64,000 nucleotides of DNA, taken from positions 62,001 through 126,000 of the forward strand of contig NZ_JAFCKJ010000005.1 in the NCBI RefSeq assembly GCF_018130465.1. The letters run 5' to 3'. The position numbers were made by a program, and so were the translations under genes. Below the pieces are notes generated by a model, which saw only the letters and a list, made by a program, of their open reading frames with translations, was not told where the DNA came from and did not search any database. The stretch comes from Bradyrhizobium canariense (GTDB lineage: Bacteria > Pseudomonadota > Alphaproteobacteria > Rhizobiales > Xanthobacteraceae). Position 1 is the first letter of the stretch. Every line of letters starts with the position of its first letter. Positions 25,196-33,691 of this stretch are shown here, piece by piece.

Positions 25196-26181
25196 GCGCC
25201 CCCTTCGTCCAGGCCACCAATTTGCGCCGCGTCTTCGACGTCTCGAAGCCCTGGCTCAACCGTGTGCTCGAAGGCGGGCAGCTCGAATATCTCAAGGCTG
25301 TCGACGGCGTTACCTTCGACATCAGGAAGGGCGAGACTTTTGCGTTGGTCGGCGAGTCCGGCTCGGGCAAGACCACGGTAGCACGGATGGTGGTTGGCCT
25401 TCTGCCGCCAAGCTCCGGCGACGTCCTGATCGACGGCATCCCGATGGCCGATCCGCGGCACGCGATGGCGCGGCGAAAACTGCGCCGCCGCATCCAGATG
25501 ATTTTTCAAGACCCCTATGCAAGCCTGAATCCGCGCTTCCGCGTCGATGCCATCATCTCCGAGCCAATCCGCGCCTTCGACCTGATCCAGGGCGAGCGCG
25601 ACATCCAGGCGCGCGTCGGCGAACTGCTCAGCCTCGTCGGCCTGCACCCCGACGACCGACTGAAATTTCCGCATGAATTCTCCGGCGGCCAGCGTCAGCG
25701 CATCGCCATCGCGCGCGCGCTTGCCTCCGACGCCGAGTTCATCGTCTGCGACGAGCCGACCTCGGCGCTCGACGTCTCCGTGCAGGCGCAGATCCTCAAC
25801 CTGATGCGCGACCTCCAGGACAAGTTCGGCCTGACCTACATGTTCATCAGCCACAACCTCGCCGTGGTCCGCCACATGGCGAGCCGAGTCGGCGTGATGT
25901 ATCTCGGCCGCATCGTCGAGATCGCGGAAGGCAAGGAGTTGTTCACCCGCCCGCGCATGCCCTACACCAAGATGCTGCTCGGCGCCGTGCCTGATCTCGC
26001 CATGAGCGGCCGCCAGCGCATTCCGGTCAAGGGCGAGATCCCGAACCCGATCAATCCGCCCCCCGGCTGCGCCTTCAATCCGCGCTGTCCGCTGGCATTC
26101 GATCTCTGCCGCAAGGAAGCACCGAGCCTGATCGACGGCGTCGCCTGCCACGCGGTCAACACCGCGCCGATACCGGCGTGA
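25192..26181 (+). CDS. ABC transporter ATPase, DppF type, system 1
   Basis: 329-residue partner ATPase: GESGSGKTT, FSGGQRQRIAIARAL, FIVCDEPTSALD, and a C-terminal CAFNPRCPLAFDLC. The insertion near residues 20-35 (LNRVLEGGQLEYLKAV) after the first strand is usual for DppF-type subunits. It completes importer system 1. The gamma-glutamyltransferase-like gene starts 81 bases further on. Confidence 0.93.
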   Translation: MSAPFVQATNLRRVFDVSKPWLNRVLEGGQLEYLKAVDGVTFDIRKGETFALVGESGSGKTTVARMVVGLLPPSSGDVLIDGIPMADPRHAMARRKLRRRIQMIFQDPYASLNPRFRVDAIISEPIRAFDLIQGERDIQARVGELLSLVGLHPDDRLKFPHEFSGGQRQRIAIARALASDAEFIVCDEPTSALDVSVQAQILNLMRDLQDKFGLTYMFISHNLAVVRHMASRVGVMYLGRIVEIAEGKELFTRPRMPYTKMLLGAVPDLAMSGRQRIPVKGEIPNPINPPPGCAFNPRCPLAFDLCRKEAPSLIDGVACHAVNTAPIPA

Positions 26182-26262
26182 CGCGCGCGTGCCATGCAGC
26201 CTGCGCATTTGGCGGCGGCCTGGCCCTGTGATCAATTGCGCGCGCCGCAAATGAGGTAGTCT

Positions 26263-28068
26263 ATGGCCAGCAACGTCAATCCCGATCCCTTCACGACACG
26301 CCCCGAGATCGAGGGCACTTTCGGGGTCGTCGCCACCACGCACTGGATCGCTACCGCCGTCGGCATGGCCATCCTGGAAAAGGGCGGCAACGCCTTCGAC
26401 GCCGGCGTCGCCACCGCCTTCACGCTCCAGGTGGTCGAGCCGCATCTGAACGGCCCCGGCGGCGACGTCCCGATCATCGTGCACGACGTGAAACGCGGCC
26501 GCACCGAGGTGATCTGCGGCCAAGGTCCGGCACCGGCCCGCGCCACCATCGCGCATTACAAGAGCGAAGGCCTCGACATGGTGCCCGGCACCGGCCTGCT
26601 CGCGGCCTGCGTCCCCGGCACATTCGAATCCTGGATGATGCTGCTGCGTGACTACGGCACGATGCGCGTGCGCGACGTGCTGGAGCCTGCGATCTCCTAC
26701 GCGCGCGATGGCTATCCGCTGGTCGAGCGCGCCTGCGCCACGATCCAGACCGTCGAGCAATTGTTCCGCAAGCACTGGCCGACATCAGCCGCCGTCTATC
26801 TCCCGAATGGCGAAGTGCCGAAGCCCGGCACGCTCTTCACCAACAAGACGCTGGCTGAGACCTACGCACGAATCCTGGGCGAAGCCGAAAGCGGCGGCGG
26901 CGGCCGCGACGCCGAGATCGAGCGCGCACGCAAGGCCTGGTCGCAGGGCTTTGTCGCGGAAGCCATCGACAAGTTCTGCCGGACGCAGGAGGTGATGGAC
27001 GTCAGCGGCTCGCCGCATCGCGGTGTGCTGTCGGCCGATGACATGGCGCGCTGGCAGCCGACGGTCGAGGCCCCGCTCACCTACGATTATGGCCGCTACA
27101 CTGTCTGCAAGGCCGGGGTCTGGAGCCAGGGTCCGGTGACGCTGCAGCAGCTCGCGCTGCTGAAGGGCTTTGCGCTCGATGGGCTCGACCCGACGGGGCC
27201 AGAATTCATCCATCTCCAGATCGAATGCGCCAAGCTCGCCTTCGCCGACCGCGAAAAATTCTACGGCGATCCCAAGTTCAGCGAGATCCCGATCGGAACG
27301 CTGCTGTCGGATGCCTACAACAACGAGCGCCGCAAGCTCGTCACCGACAAGGCCTCGCTCGATCTCCGGCCCGGTGCGATCGAGGGCTTTGGCGGCGTGG
27401 TCAAGCTGCGCCGCGCCGAAGGCCAGCGCGAGGCTGTCGGAGCGCTCGGTGCCGGTGAACCGACGGTGGGCCGCTTCGGCGAGGTGCGCGGTGACACCGT
27501 GCATTTCGACATCATCGACAAGGCCGGCAACATGGTGTCCTCGACGCCATCAGGCGGCTGGCTGCAATCATCGCCGATCATTCCCGAGCTCGGCTTCTGC
27601 CTCGGCAGCCGCGCGCAGATGTTCGATCTGGAGGAGAACCAACCGAGCTCGCTCGCGCCCGGCAAGCGGCCACGCACCACGCTGTCGCCGACCATGGCGC
27701 TGCGCGATGGCGAACCCTACCTCGCCTGGGGCTCGCCCGGCGGCGACCAGCAGGACCAGTGGATCACGCAGTTCTTCCTGCGCCATGTCCATTGCAATCT
27801 GAATCTCCAGGAAGCCATCGACGCCCCGGCCTGGCACTCCGAGCATTTCCCGATCTCGTTCTGGCCCCGCACCGCACGCCCCGGCGTGCTCGTGGTCGAG
27901 AACCGCGTGCCGAAGGCGACGATCGAGAATCTTCGCGAACGCGGACATATCGTCGAGGTCGGACCGGACTGGTCGGAAGGCCGTCTCACCGCGGCCTCGC
28001 GCGTCGGTCCGCGCCGCCGCGCCGCCGCCAATCCGCGCGGCATGCAAGGCTACGCCGCAGGGCGCTAA
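26263..28068 (+). CDS. Gamma-glutamyltransferase family Ntn-hydrolase
   Basis: 601-residue member of the self-cleaving GGT family. The expected nucleophile after autocleavage is Thr412 (DTVHFDIID), and GSPGG and KRPRTTLSP of the small subunit are kept. No signal peptide is seen, whereas E. coli GGT is exported. The block that in E. coli reads DFREMAP, with the glutamate-binding arginine, is CGQGPAP here (Gln87 in place of Arg), so gamma-glutamyl compounds may not be the true substrate. An acylase or amidase role is possible. It lies between two peptide importers. Confidence 0.85.
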   Translation: MASNVNPDPFTTRPEIEGTFGVVATTHWIATAVGMAILEKGGNAFDAGVATAFTLQVVEPHLNGPGGDVPIIVHDVKRGRTEVICGQGPAPARATIAHYKSEGLDMVPGTGLLAACVPGTFESWMMLLRDYGTMRVRDVLEPAISYARDGYPLVERACATIQTVEQLFRKHWPTSAAVYLPNGEVPKPGTLFTNKTLAETYARILGEAESGGGGRDAEIERARKAWSQGFVAEAIDKFCRTQEVMDVSGSPHRGVLSADDMARWQPTVEAPLTYDYGRYTVCKAGVWSQGPVTLQQLALLKGFALDGLDPTGPEFIHLQIECAKLAFADREKFYGDPKFSEIPIGTLLSDAYNNERRKLVTDKASLDLRPGAIEGFGGVVKLRRAEGQREAVGALGAGEPTVGRFGEVRGDTVHFDIIDKAGNMVSSTPSGGWLQSSPIIPELGFCLGSRAQMFDLEENQPSSLAPGKRPRTTLSPTMALRDGEPYLAWGSPGGDQQDQWITQFFLRHVHCNLNLQEAIDAPAWHSEHFPISFWPRTARPGVLVVENRVPKATIENLRERGHIVEVGPDWSEGRLTAASRVGPRRRAAANPRGMQGYAAGR

Positions 28069-28077
28069 AGGCAGCAC

Positions 28078-28788
28078 ATGACCTGGTCGATCATCGCGCG
28101 CGATCCCGCCACCGGCCAGTTTGGCATCGCCGTTGCCACGCGCTTCTTCGCCGTCGGCGCGCGTGTCCCCTACATCGCGGCGGGCCTCGGCGCCATCGCG
28201 ACGCAGGCCTTCGTCAATCCCTATTACGGCATCGACGGCGTCAAGCTGCTGCGTGAGGGTCTCAACGCGCACGACGTGCTGGCCGCCCTGCTTGCGACCG
28301 ACGATGGCCGCGAGAGCCGCCAGATCCACATCATGGACGCGAGTGGCGCGATTGCCGCGCATACCGGGCGCGATTGCGTCGATTGGTGCGGACACATCGC
28401 GGGCAGCGGCTTCTCGATCGCCGGCAACATGCTCGCGGGCGCAGACGTGCTCGACGAGACCGCAAAAACCTATATCGCCAATGACAGCCTGCCCTTCCCG
28501 CGCCGCCTGCTCGCGGCGATGCGCGCGGGCGAAGCCGCTGGCGGCGACAAGCGCGGCAAGCAGTCCGCCGCGCTCCTGATCCACGGCGAGGAGGAATGGC
28601 CGGCATTGGACCTGCGCGCCGACGATCATCCCGATCCGCTCGGCGAGCTCGAGCGGCTCGAGCGCGTCAGCCACGAGCTCTGGGTACATTTCCGCGCCTC
28701 GATGCCGACGCGGCAGAACCCGGCCGGCAACACCGATCGCAGCGTCATCGACGCCAGCATCGCCGCAGCGCGCGCAAACCGATCATGA
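28078..28788 (+). CDS. DUF1028 family Ntn-hydrolase-like protein
   Basis: 236-residue DUF1028 protein. It opens MTWSIIARDPATGQFGIAVA; removal of Met would expose Thr2, which fits the N-terminal-nucleophile fold predicted for this family. Another conserved block is GCGHIAG-like WCGHIAGSGFSIAGNML near residue 105. The reaction is not known; related genes often sit with peptidases and amidases. It starts nine bases after the GGT-like gene and overlaps the next ATPase by ATGA, so it is in the same transcript. Confidence 0.87.
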   Translation: MTWSIIARDPATGQFGIAVATRFFAVGARVPYIAAGLGAIATQAFVNPYYGIDGVKLLREGLNAHDVLAALLATDDGRESRQIHIMDASGAIAAHTGRDCVDWCGHIAGSGFSIAGNMLAGADVLDETAKTYIANDSLPFPRRLLAAMRAGEAAGGDKRGKQSAALLIHGEEEWPALDLRADDHPDPLGELERLERVSHELWVHFRASMPTRQNPAGNTDRSVIDASIAAARANRS

Positions 28789-29774
28789 ACGCGAGCCCCC
28801 TCATCGAGATCACGGATCTGCGCATTCGTTTTCACGGCGACGACGGCCGCATCACCCACGCGGTCGACAGCGTCGATCTCAGCGTCGCCCATGGCGCGAC
28901 GCTCGGCCTCGTCGGCGAATCCGGCTGCGGCAAGAGCGTGACGTCGCTGGCGATCATGGGCCTGCTGCCGAAGCAGAGCGCGGAAATCTCCGGCGCGATC
29001 CGTTTTGACGGTTTCGACCTGCTTAAGACGTCGGACCAGACGCTGCGCGACCTCCGCGGCAACAGGCTCGCGATGATCTTTCAAGAGCCGATGACCTCGC
29101 TTAATCCGAGTTTCACCATCGGCGATCAGATCATCGAGACGATTTTGCGCCACCGCGGCGGCTCGCGCAGGAGTGCGCGCGAGCGGGCGATCGATCTGCT
29201 GCGTCGCGTCCACATCCCATCGCCCGAGCGGCGGATCGACGAATACCCGCACAAGCTCTCCGGAGGCATGCGCCAGCGCGTCATGATCGCGATGGCGCTG
29301 GCCTGCGACCCGCGGCTGCTGATCGCGGATGAGCCGACCACCGCGCTCGACGTCACCTTGCAGGCGCAGATCCTCGAACTAATGCGAGAGTTGAAGGCGG
29401 CGAGCGGCGCCGCCATCATCCTGATCACTCATGATCTCGGCGTCGTCGCCGAAGTCTGCGACGAGGTCGCGGTGATGTATGCCGGCGAGATCGTCGAGCG
29501 CGCGCCGGTGGACGAGCTGTTCTCGGCGCCGCAGCATCCCTACACCGTCGGCCTGCTCGGCTCGATCCCGCGGCTCGACCATCGCGCCGAACAGCTTGCC
29601 ACGATCGAGGGCATGGTTCCGAACATGGCGCAGCCGCCCGCTGGATGCCGTTTCGCCGCACGCTGCCCCTTCGTGCTGGACGCCTGCACCAAGGCGCCGC
29701 CGCCGCTGGTCGAAATCAGCCCCGGCCACCTCTCGCGCTGCATCCGCGCGCCGCTCGAACGTCTGGTGTCGTGA
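28785..29774 (+). CDS. ABC transporter ATPase, DppD type, system 2
   Basis: 329-residue ATPase of a second oligopeptide-type importer: GESGCGKS, LSGGMRQR, LLIADEPTTALD, and the C-terminal CRFAARCPFVLDAC. It is clearly related to but distinct from the ATPase at 24209-25195. Translation is coupled to the DUF1028 gene by a four-base overlap. Confidence 0.93.
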   Translation: MNASPLIEITDLRIRFHGDDGRITHAVDSVDLSVAHGATLGLVGESGCGKSVTSLAIMGLLPKQSAEISGAIRFDGFDLLKTSDQTLRDLRGNRLAMIFQEPMTSLNPSFTIGDQIIETILRHRGGSRRSARERAIDLLRRVHIPSPERRIDEYPHKLSGGMRQRVMIAMALACDPRLLIADEPTTALDVTLQAQILELMRELKAASGAAIILITHDLGVVAEVCDEVAVMYAGEIVERAPVDELFSAPQHPYTVGLLGSIPRLDHRAEQLATIEGMVPNMAQPPAGCRFAARCPFVLDACTKAPPPLVEISPGHLSRCIRAPLERLVS

Positions 29775-29791
29775 TGGCCTCGTTCTCTCCT

Positions 29792-29923
29792 CTCGTGCCC
29801 CGGGCGCAGCGCAGCACAAGCGAAGCGCCGTGGTGCGCTGCTGAACCGGGGGCCAAGTGGCAACGAAATGGGTCCCGGTTCAGCGTCGCAACACTTCGTG
29901 CTGCGCCGCGCCCGGGACACGAG
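29792..29923. repeat. Long palindromic repeat, CTCGTGCCCCGG family, copy 1
   Basis: Ends CTCGTGCCCCGGGCGCAGCG and its near-complement at 29905-29923, with a second pair of inner arms (GAACCGGGGGCC and GGGTCCCGGTTC). About 132 bases. It is inserted between the two system-2 ATPase genes inside an operon. Copies 2 and 3 are at 32607-32736 and 55801-55940. Confidence 0.87.
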
Positions 29924-29949
29924 ACCGAGCTTCCTGGGGAGCGCGAACG

Positions 29950-31053
29950 ATGACCGCTCTCCTCGAGGTCGATGGCCTGGTCAAGCATTTCGTCGCCGAG
30001 CGCTCGCTGTTCGGCCGGGCGCTGGCGCACGTCAAAGCCGTCGACGGCGTTTCCTTCTCGCTGGAGGCCGGCAAGACGCTGGCCCTGGTCGGCGAATCCG
30101 GTTGCGGCAAATCCACCGTGAGCCGCCTGGTGCTGCGGCTGATCGAGCCGGATGCAGGCACGATCCGTTTCGAAGGCCGCGATCTCCTCTCCCTCGACGC
30201 CGGCGCGCTGCGCGCCTTTCGCCGCGAGGCACAGATCATCTTCCAGGATCCCTACGCCTCGCTCAATCCGCGCATGACCGTCGGCCAGATCCTGACCGAG
30301 CCGCTGGCGCTGCACAATCTGGTGCCGCCCGCCCGGCGGCGCGAACGTGTCGAGGAGATCTTGCGGCTGGTCGGGCTGGAGCCGCGGCTGGCGCGGCGTT
30401 ACCCGCACGAGTTCTCCGGCGGCCAGCGCCAGCGTATCGCCATCGCCCGAGCGCTCGCGGTCGAGCCGAAACTGATCATCTGCGATGAGCCAGTCTCGGC
30501 GCTCGACGTCTCGATCCGCTCGCAGATCCTCAATCTGCTGCGCGAGCTCCAGGACCGGCTTGGGCTGGCCTACATTTTCGTCTCGCACGACCTCGCGGTG
30601 GTCAAGCACATCGCCGACCACGTGGCGGTGATGAATCTCGGCCAGATCGTCGAGACGGCGGCGGCGGATGCGCTGTTCGCCGCGCCGCGTCATCCCTATA
30701 GCCGTGCCCTGCTGTCCGCGATCCCGGTGCCTAAACCGCGGGCAAAGCGCAGCCGGATTGTGCTGCAGGGAGAGATCCCCAGCGCGCTCAATCCGCCGCC
30801 GGGATGCCGCTTCCACACCCGCTGCCCCTACGTGGTCGACCGTTGCCGCAGCGAAATGCCTCTGCTCGTGCAGGATGGCACCAGACATGCAACGGCGTGC
30901 CACCGAACGTCGGAACTGCCGTCCTCCGCGGCGATCGTCCCCACCGACGGCGGCTTTTCGCCGGTCCTTGAAAAATTGGTCGCCGCCTTCAGCGGCGGCC
31001 CGGAAGCAGTCCGCGGCCGCGGGGTTAGTTCATTGGGAACAGACCCGGCATAG
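29950..31053 (+). CDS. ABC transporter ATPase, DppF type, system 2
   Basis: 367-residue ATPase: GESGCGKST, FSGGQRQRIAIARAL, LIICDEPVSALD, and a C-terminal CRFHTRCPYVVDRC. After the usual end the protein continues for about 50 residues with no recognised domain (from SELPSSAAIV on), longer than its system-1 counterpart. The true ATG at 29950 is used; the open frame upstream runs through the repeat element. Confidence 0.9.
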   Translation: MTALLEVDGLVKHFVAERSLFGRALAHVKAVDGVSFSLEAGKTLALVGESGCGKSTVSRLVLRLIEPDAGTIRFEGRDLLSLDAGALRAFRREAQIIFQDPYASLNPRMTVGQILTEPLALHNLVPPARRRERVEEILRLVGLEPRLARRYPHEFSGGQRQRIAIARALAVEPKLIICDEPVSALDVSIRSQILNLLRELQDRLGLAYIFVSHDLAVVKHIADHVAVMNLGQIVETAAADALFAAPRHPYSRALLSAIPVPKPRAKRSRIVLQGEIPSALNPPPGCRFHTRCPYVVDRCRSEMPLLVQDGTRHATACHRTSELPSSAAIVPTDGGFSPVLEKLVAAFSGGPEAVRGRGVSSLGTDPA

Positions 31054-31076
31054 CCGCAAAACAGAGGTTGAGAGCG

Positions 31077-32588
31077 ATGAGTATCATGCGTTTGACCATC
31101 CTGGCGTCGGCCCTGCTGACGTCGCTCGTGGGTGCCGCCCAGGCTCAGAGCACCCTTCGCATCGGCATCGCCGAGGACCCCGACATCCTCGACCCCAGCA
31201 TCGGCCGCACCTATGTCGGCCGCATCGTGTTCTCCGCCTTCTGCGACAAGCTGTTCGACATCGACGAGAAGCTCAACATCGTGCCGCAGCTTGCGCTGTC
31301 CCACGAGACGTCGGCCGACGGCAAGGAGATGACGATCAAGCTCCGGCCGAACGTGAAATTCCACGACGGCGAGCCGCTCGACGCGGAAGCTGCAAAATTC
31401 TCGATCGAGCGTCACATGACGCTGCCGACCTCGTTCCGCAAATCCGAGCTCGCCAGCGTCGACCATGTCGAGGTCGTCGATCCGCTGACGATCAAGCTGG
31501 TGCTCAAGACCCCCTACTCGCCGCTGATCGCCCAGCTGACCGACCGCTCCGGCATGATGGTGTCGCCCAAGGCAACCAAGGAAGCCGGCGACAAGTTCGG
31601 CCTGCATCCGGTCTGCGCTGGTCCCTACAAATTCGTCGAGCGCGTCCAGCAGGACCGCATGGTATTCGAGAAGTTCGCCGACTACTGGAACAAGGACAAT
31701 ATCCATATCGACCGCGTCGTGTTCCTGCCGATCGTCGATGCCACGGTGCGGCTCGCAAACCTGAAGTCCGGCGGGCTCGATCTGATCGAGCGCGTGCTCG
31801 CCACCGACATCAAGGACGTGCGCGCGGACTCGCGGCTCGTGCTGTCGACGGCGCCGGAACTCGGCTATCTCGGCCTCACAGTCAACATCGGCAACGACAA
31901 GGCCAAGGGACCGCTGAGTCAGTCGGCGAAAGTCCGCCAGGCGCTCGATCTGTCGATCGACCGCGAAGCCCTCAACCAGGTCGTATTCAACGGCGAATTC
32001 ACGCCGGGCAATCAATGGGTCAGCCCCACACATCCCTACTACCAGAAGGCATTTCCGGTTCGTGGCCGGGACATCGCGAAGGCCAAGGCGCTTCTGAAGG
32101 AAGCCGGCGTCACTTCACCGGTGACCGTCGACTACATGATTCCCAAAGGCGCGGAGAACGAGGCCGTCGCTCAGGTCGTGCAGTCTATGGCCGCGGAAGC
32201 GGGATTCGACATCAAGATCCGCGCCGTCGAATTTGCGACCACCTTCAAGCAGGCCCAGGCCGGCGAGTTCCAGGTCTTCCAGATCAACTGGAGCGGCCGC
32301 ATCGACCCGGACGGCAACTCCTACATCTTCATGCGCAGCAAGGCACCGCAGAACGACGGCGGCTACGCGAATCCGGAAGCCGACAAGCTGATGGAAGACG
32401 GACGCACGACGGCCAACGTCGCCGAGCGCAAGGCGATCTACGAAAAGATGACCAAGATCCTGCTCGACGATTTGCCGATCATCTACATCTACCACCGCAC
32501 GCTTCTGATTGCGCACACGACCAAGCTCCAGGGCTACAAGCAGATGCCCGACGGGCTGGTGCGGGTGGTCGGACTGAAGTTCAAGTGA
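31077..32588 (+). CDS. Peptide-type ABC transporter substrate-binding protein, system 2
   Basis: 503-residue family-5 periplasmic binding protein with a signal peptide (1-24, likely cut after AQAQ). Blocks IAEDPDILDPSIGRTYVGR, LRPNVKFHDGEPLDAE and VRQALDLSIDREALNQ are typical. Compared with the system-1 protein it shows only general family likeness, so ligands probably differ. It starts 23 bases after the ATPase gene. Confidence 0.92.
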   Translation: MSIMRLTILASALLTSLVGAAQAQSTLRIGIAEDPDILDPSIGRTYVGRIVFSAFCDKLFDIDEKLNIVPQLALSHETSADGKEMTIKLRPNVKFHDGEPLDAEAAKFSIERHMTLPTSFRKSELASVDHVEVVDPLTIKLVLKTPYSPLIAQLTDRSGMMVSPKATKEAGDKFGLHPVCAGPYKFVERVQQDRMVFEKFADYWNKDNIHIDRVVFLPIVDATVRLANLKSGGLDLIERVLATDIKDVRADSRLVLSTAPELGYLGLTVNIGNDKAKGPLSQSAKVRQALDLSIDREALNQVVFNGEFTPGNQWVSPTHPYYQKAFPVRGRDIAKAKALLKEAGVTSPVTVDYMIPKGAENEAVAQVVQSMAAEAGFDIKIRAVEFATTFKQAQAGEFQVFQINWSGRIDPDGNSYIFMRSKAPQNDGGYANPEADKLMEDGRTTANVAERKAIYEKMTKILLDDLPIIYIYHRTLLIAHTTKLQGYKQMPDGLVRVVGLKFK

Positions 32589-32606
32589 GCGTGGTGCCGA
32601 TGAGTG

Positions 32607-32736
32607 CGTGTCCCGGACGCGGCGCAGCGCGTAAGCGCTGCACCGCAGAGCCGGGACCCATAGCGCGGGCTCGTCGTGATAGATGGGTCCCGGTTCAGCA
32701 GCGCAACATTGCATGTTGCGCCGCGCCCGGGACACG
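32607..32736. repeat. Long palindromic repeat, CTCGTGCCCCGG family, copy 2
   Basis: Outer arms CGTGTCCCGG (32607-32616) and CCGGGACACG (32727-32736) are perfect; inner arms include CCGGGACCCAT and ATGGGTCCCGG. It lies between the system-2 binding-protein and permease genes, the same place where system 1 has its hairpin. Confidence 0.88.
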
Positions 32737-32745
32737 AGTCGCACC

Positions 32746-33687
32746 ATGTTGAACTTCCTCGCTCGCCGCATTGTGCAGATCGTGCCGACACTGTTCTTCG
32801 TGTCGGTGCTGATCTTCTCGCTCCAGCAATTGTTGCCGGGTGATCCCGCGCTGGTGATGGCCGGCGAGGAGCGCGATCCCGCCGTGATCGAGCAGATCCG
32901 CCAGCAATACCGGCTCGATCAGCCGATCCCCGTGCAGTACGTCTACTGGCTCAAGGGCGTCCTGACCGGCAATTTCGGCGAATCGCTGCGCAACAAGATG
33001 CCGGTGCGCGAGCTGATCGCGCAGAAGCTGCCGGTGACGCTTCAGCTCGGCTCGATGGCAATGTTGATCGCGCTCTTGATCGGCATTCCCGCCGGCATCG
33101 TCTCCGCCGTGAAAAAGGGCACCGTCTGGGACTATGCCGCCAATTTGTTCGCGCTGTGGGGCATCTCGACACCGAATTTCTGGCTCGGCATCATGCTCAT
33201 CTTCCTGTTCTCGATCGAACTCGGCTGGCTGCCGGCGTCCGGCTACGTGCCGTTGACCGAGAACTGGCGCGCGAGCTTAGCTGCCACCATCATGCCGGCC
33301 TTCGTGCTCGGCAACGCGATTTCGGCGGTCCTGATGCGGCATACCCGGAGCGCCATGCTCCAGGTGCTGGAAAGCGACTATGTCCGCACCGCCCGCGCAA
33401 AGGGATTATCCGAACGCTCCGTCATCCTCAAGCACGCCATGCGCAACGCACTCACGCCGATCATCACGCTCGGCGCGCTCGAGCTCGGCACGCTGTTGTC
33501 GGGGGCGGTTCTGACCGAGCAGATCTTCTCCATTCCCGGCTTCGGCAAACTGATCGTGGACGCCGTGTTCAACCGTGACTACGCGGTCGTACAGGGCGTC
33601 GTGCTGGTGACGGCGACGGTCTACATCACGCTGAACCTGGCTGCCGATGTCGCCTACATCCTCGTTAATCCGCGGTTGCGGGGCTAG
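32746..33687 (+). CDS. ABC transporter permease, DppB type, system 2
   Basis: 313-residue permease, first helix about residues 9-30 (IVQIVPTLFFVSVLIFSLQQ), followed by LPGDPALVMAGEE, the usual DppB start. The ATPase-contact loop is RAKGLSERSVILKHAMRNAL, and GAVLTEQIFSIPGFG matches the family block. ATG 32746 lies ten bases after the repeat; the upstream frame is repeat sequence. Confidence 0.92.
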   Translation: MLNFLARRIVQIVPTLFFVSVLIFSLQQLLPGDPALVMAGEERDPAVIEQIRQQYRLDQPIPVQYVYWLKGVLTGNFGESLRNKMPVRELIAQKLPVTLQLGSMAMLIALLIGIPAGIVSAVKKGTVWDYAANLFALWGISTPNFWLGIMLIFLFSIELGWLPASGYVPLTENWRASLAATIMPAFVLGNAISAVLMRHTRSAMLQVLESDYVRTARAKGLSERSVILKHAMRNALTPIITLGALELGTLLSGAVLTEQIFSIPGFGKLIVDAVFNRDYAVVQGVVLVTATVYITLNLAADVAYILVNPRLRG

Positions 33688-33691
33688 ACTC

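Noticed and set aside
25162-26775. 537-residue minus-strand frame opposite ABC ATPase and GGT genes
   Set aside because: Crosses two real genes on the other strand and shows no protein motif.
30668-32752. 694-residue plus-strand frame overlapping the ATPase and SBP genes in another frame
   Set aside because: The overlapping frame contains the true SBP with signal peptide; this one is Arg-rich and ends in a repeat.
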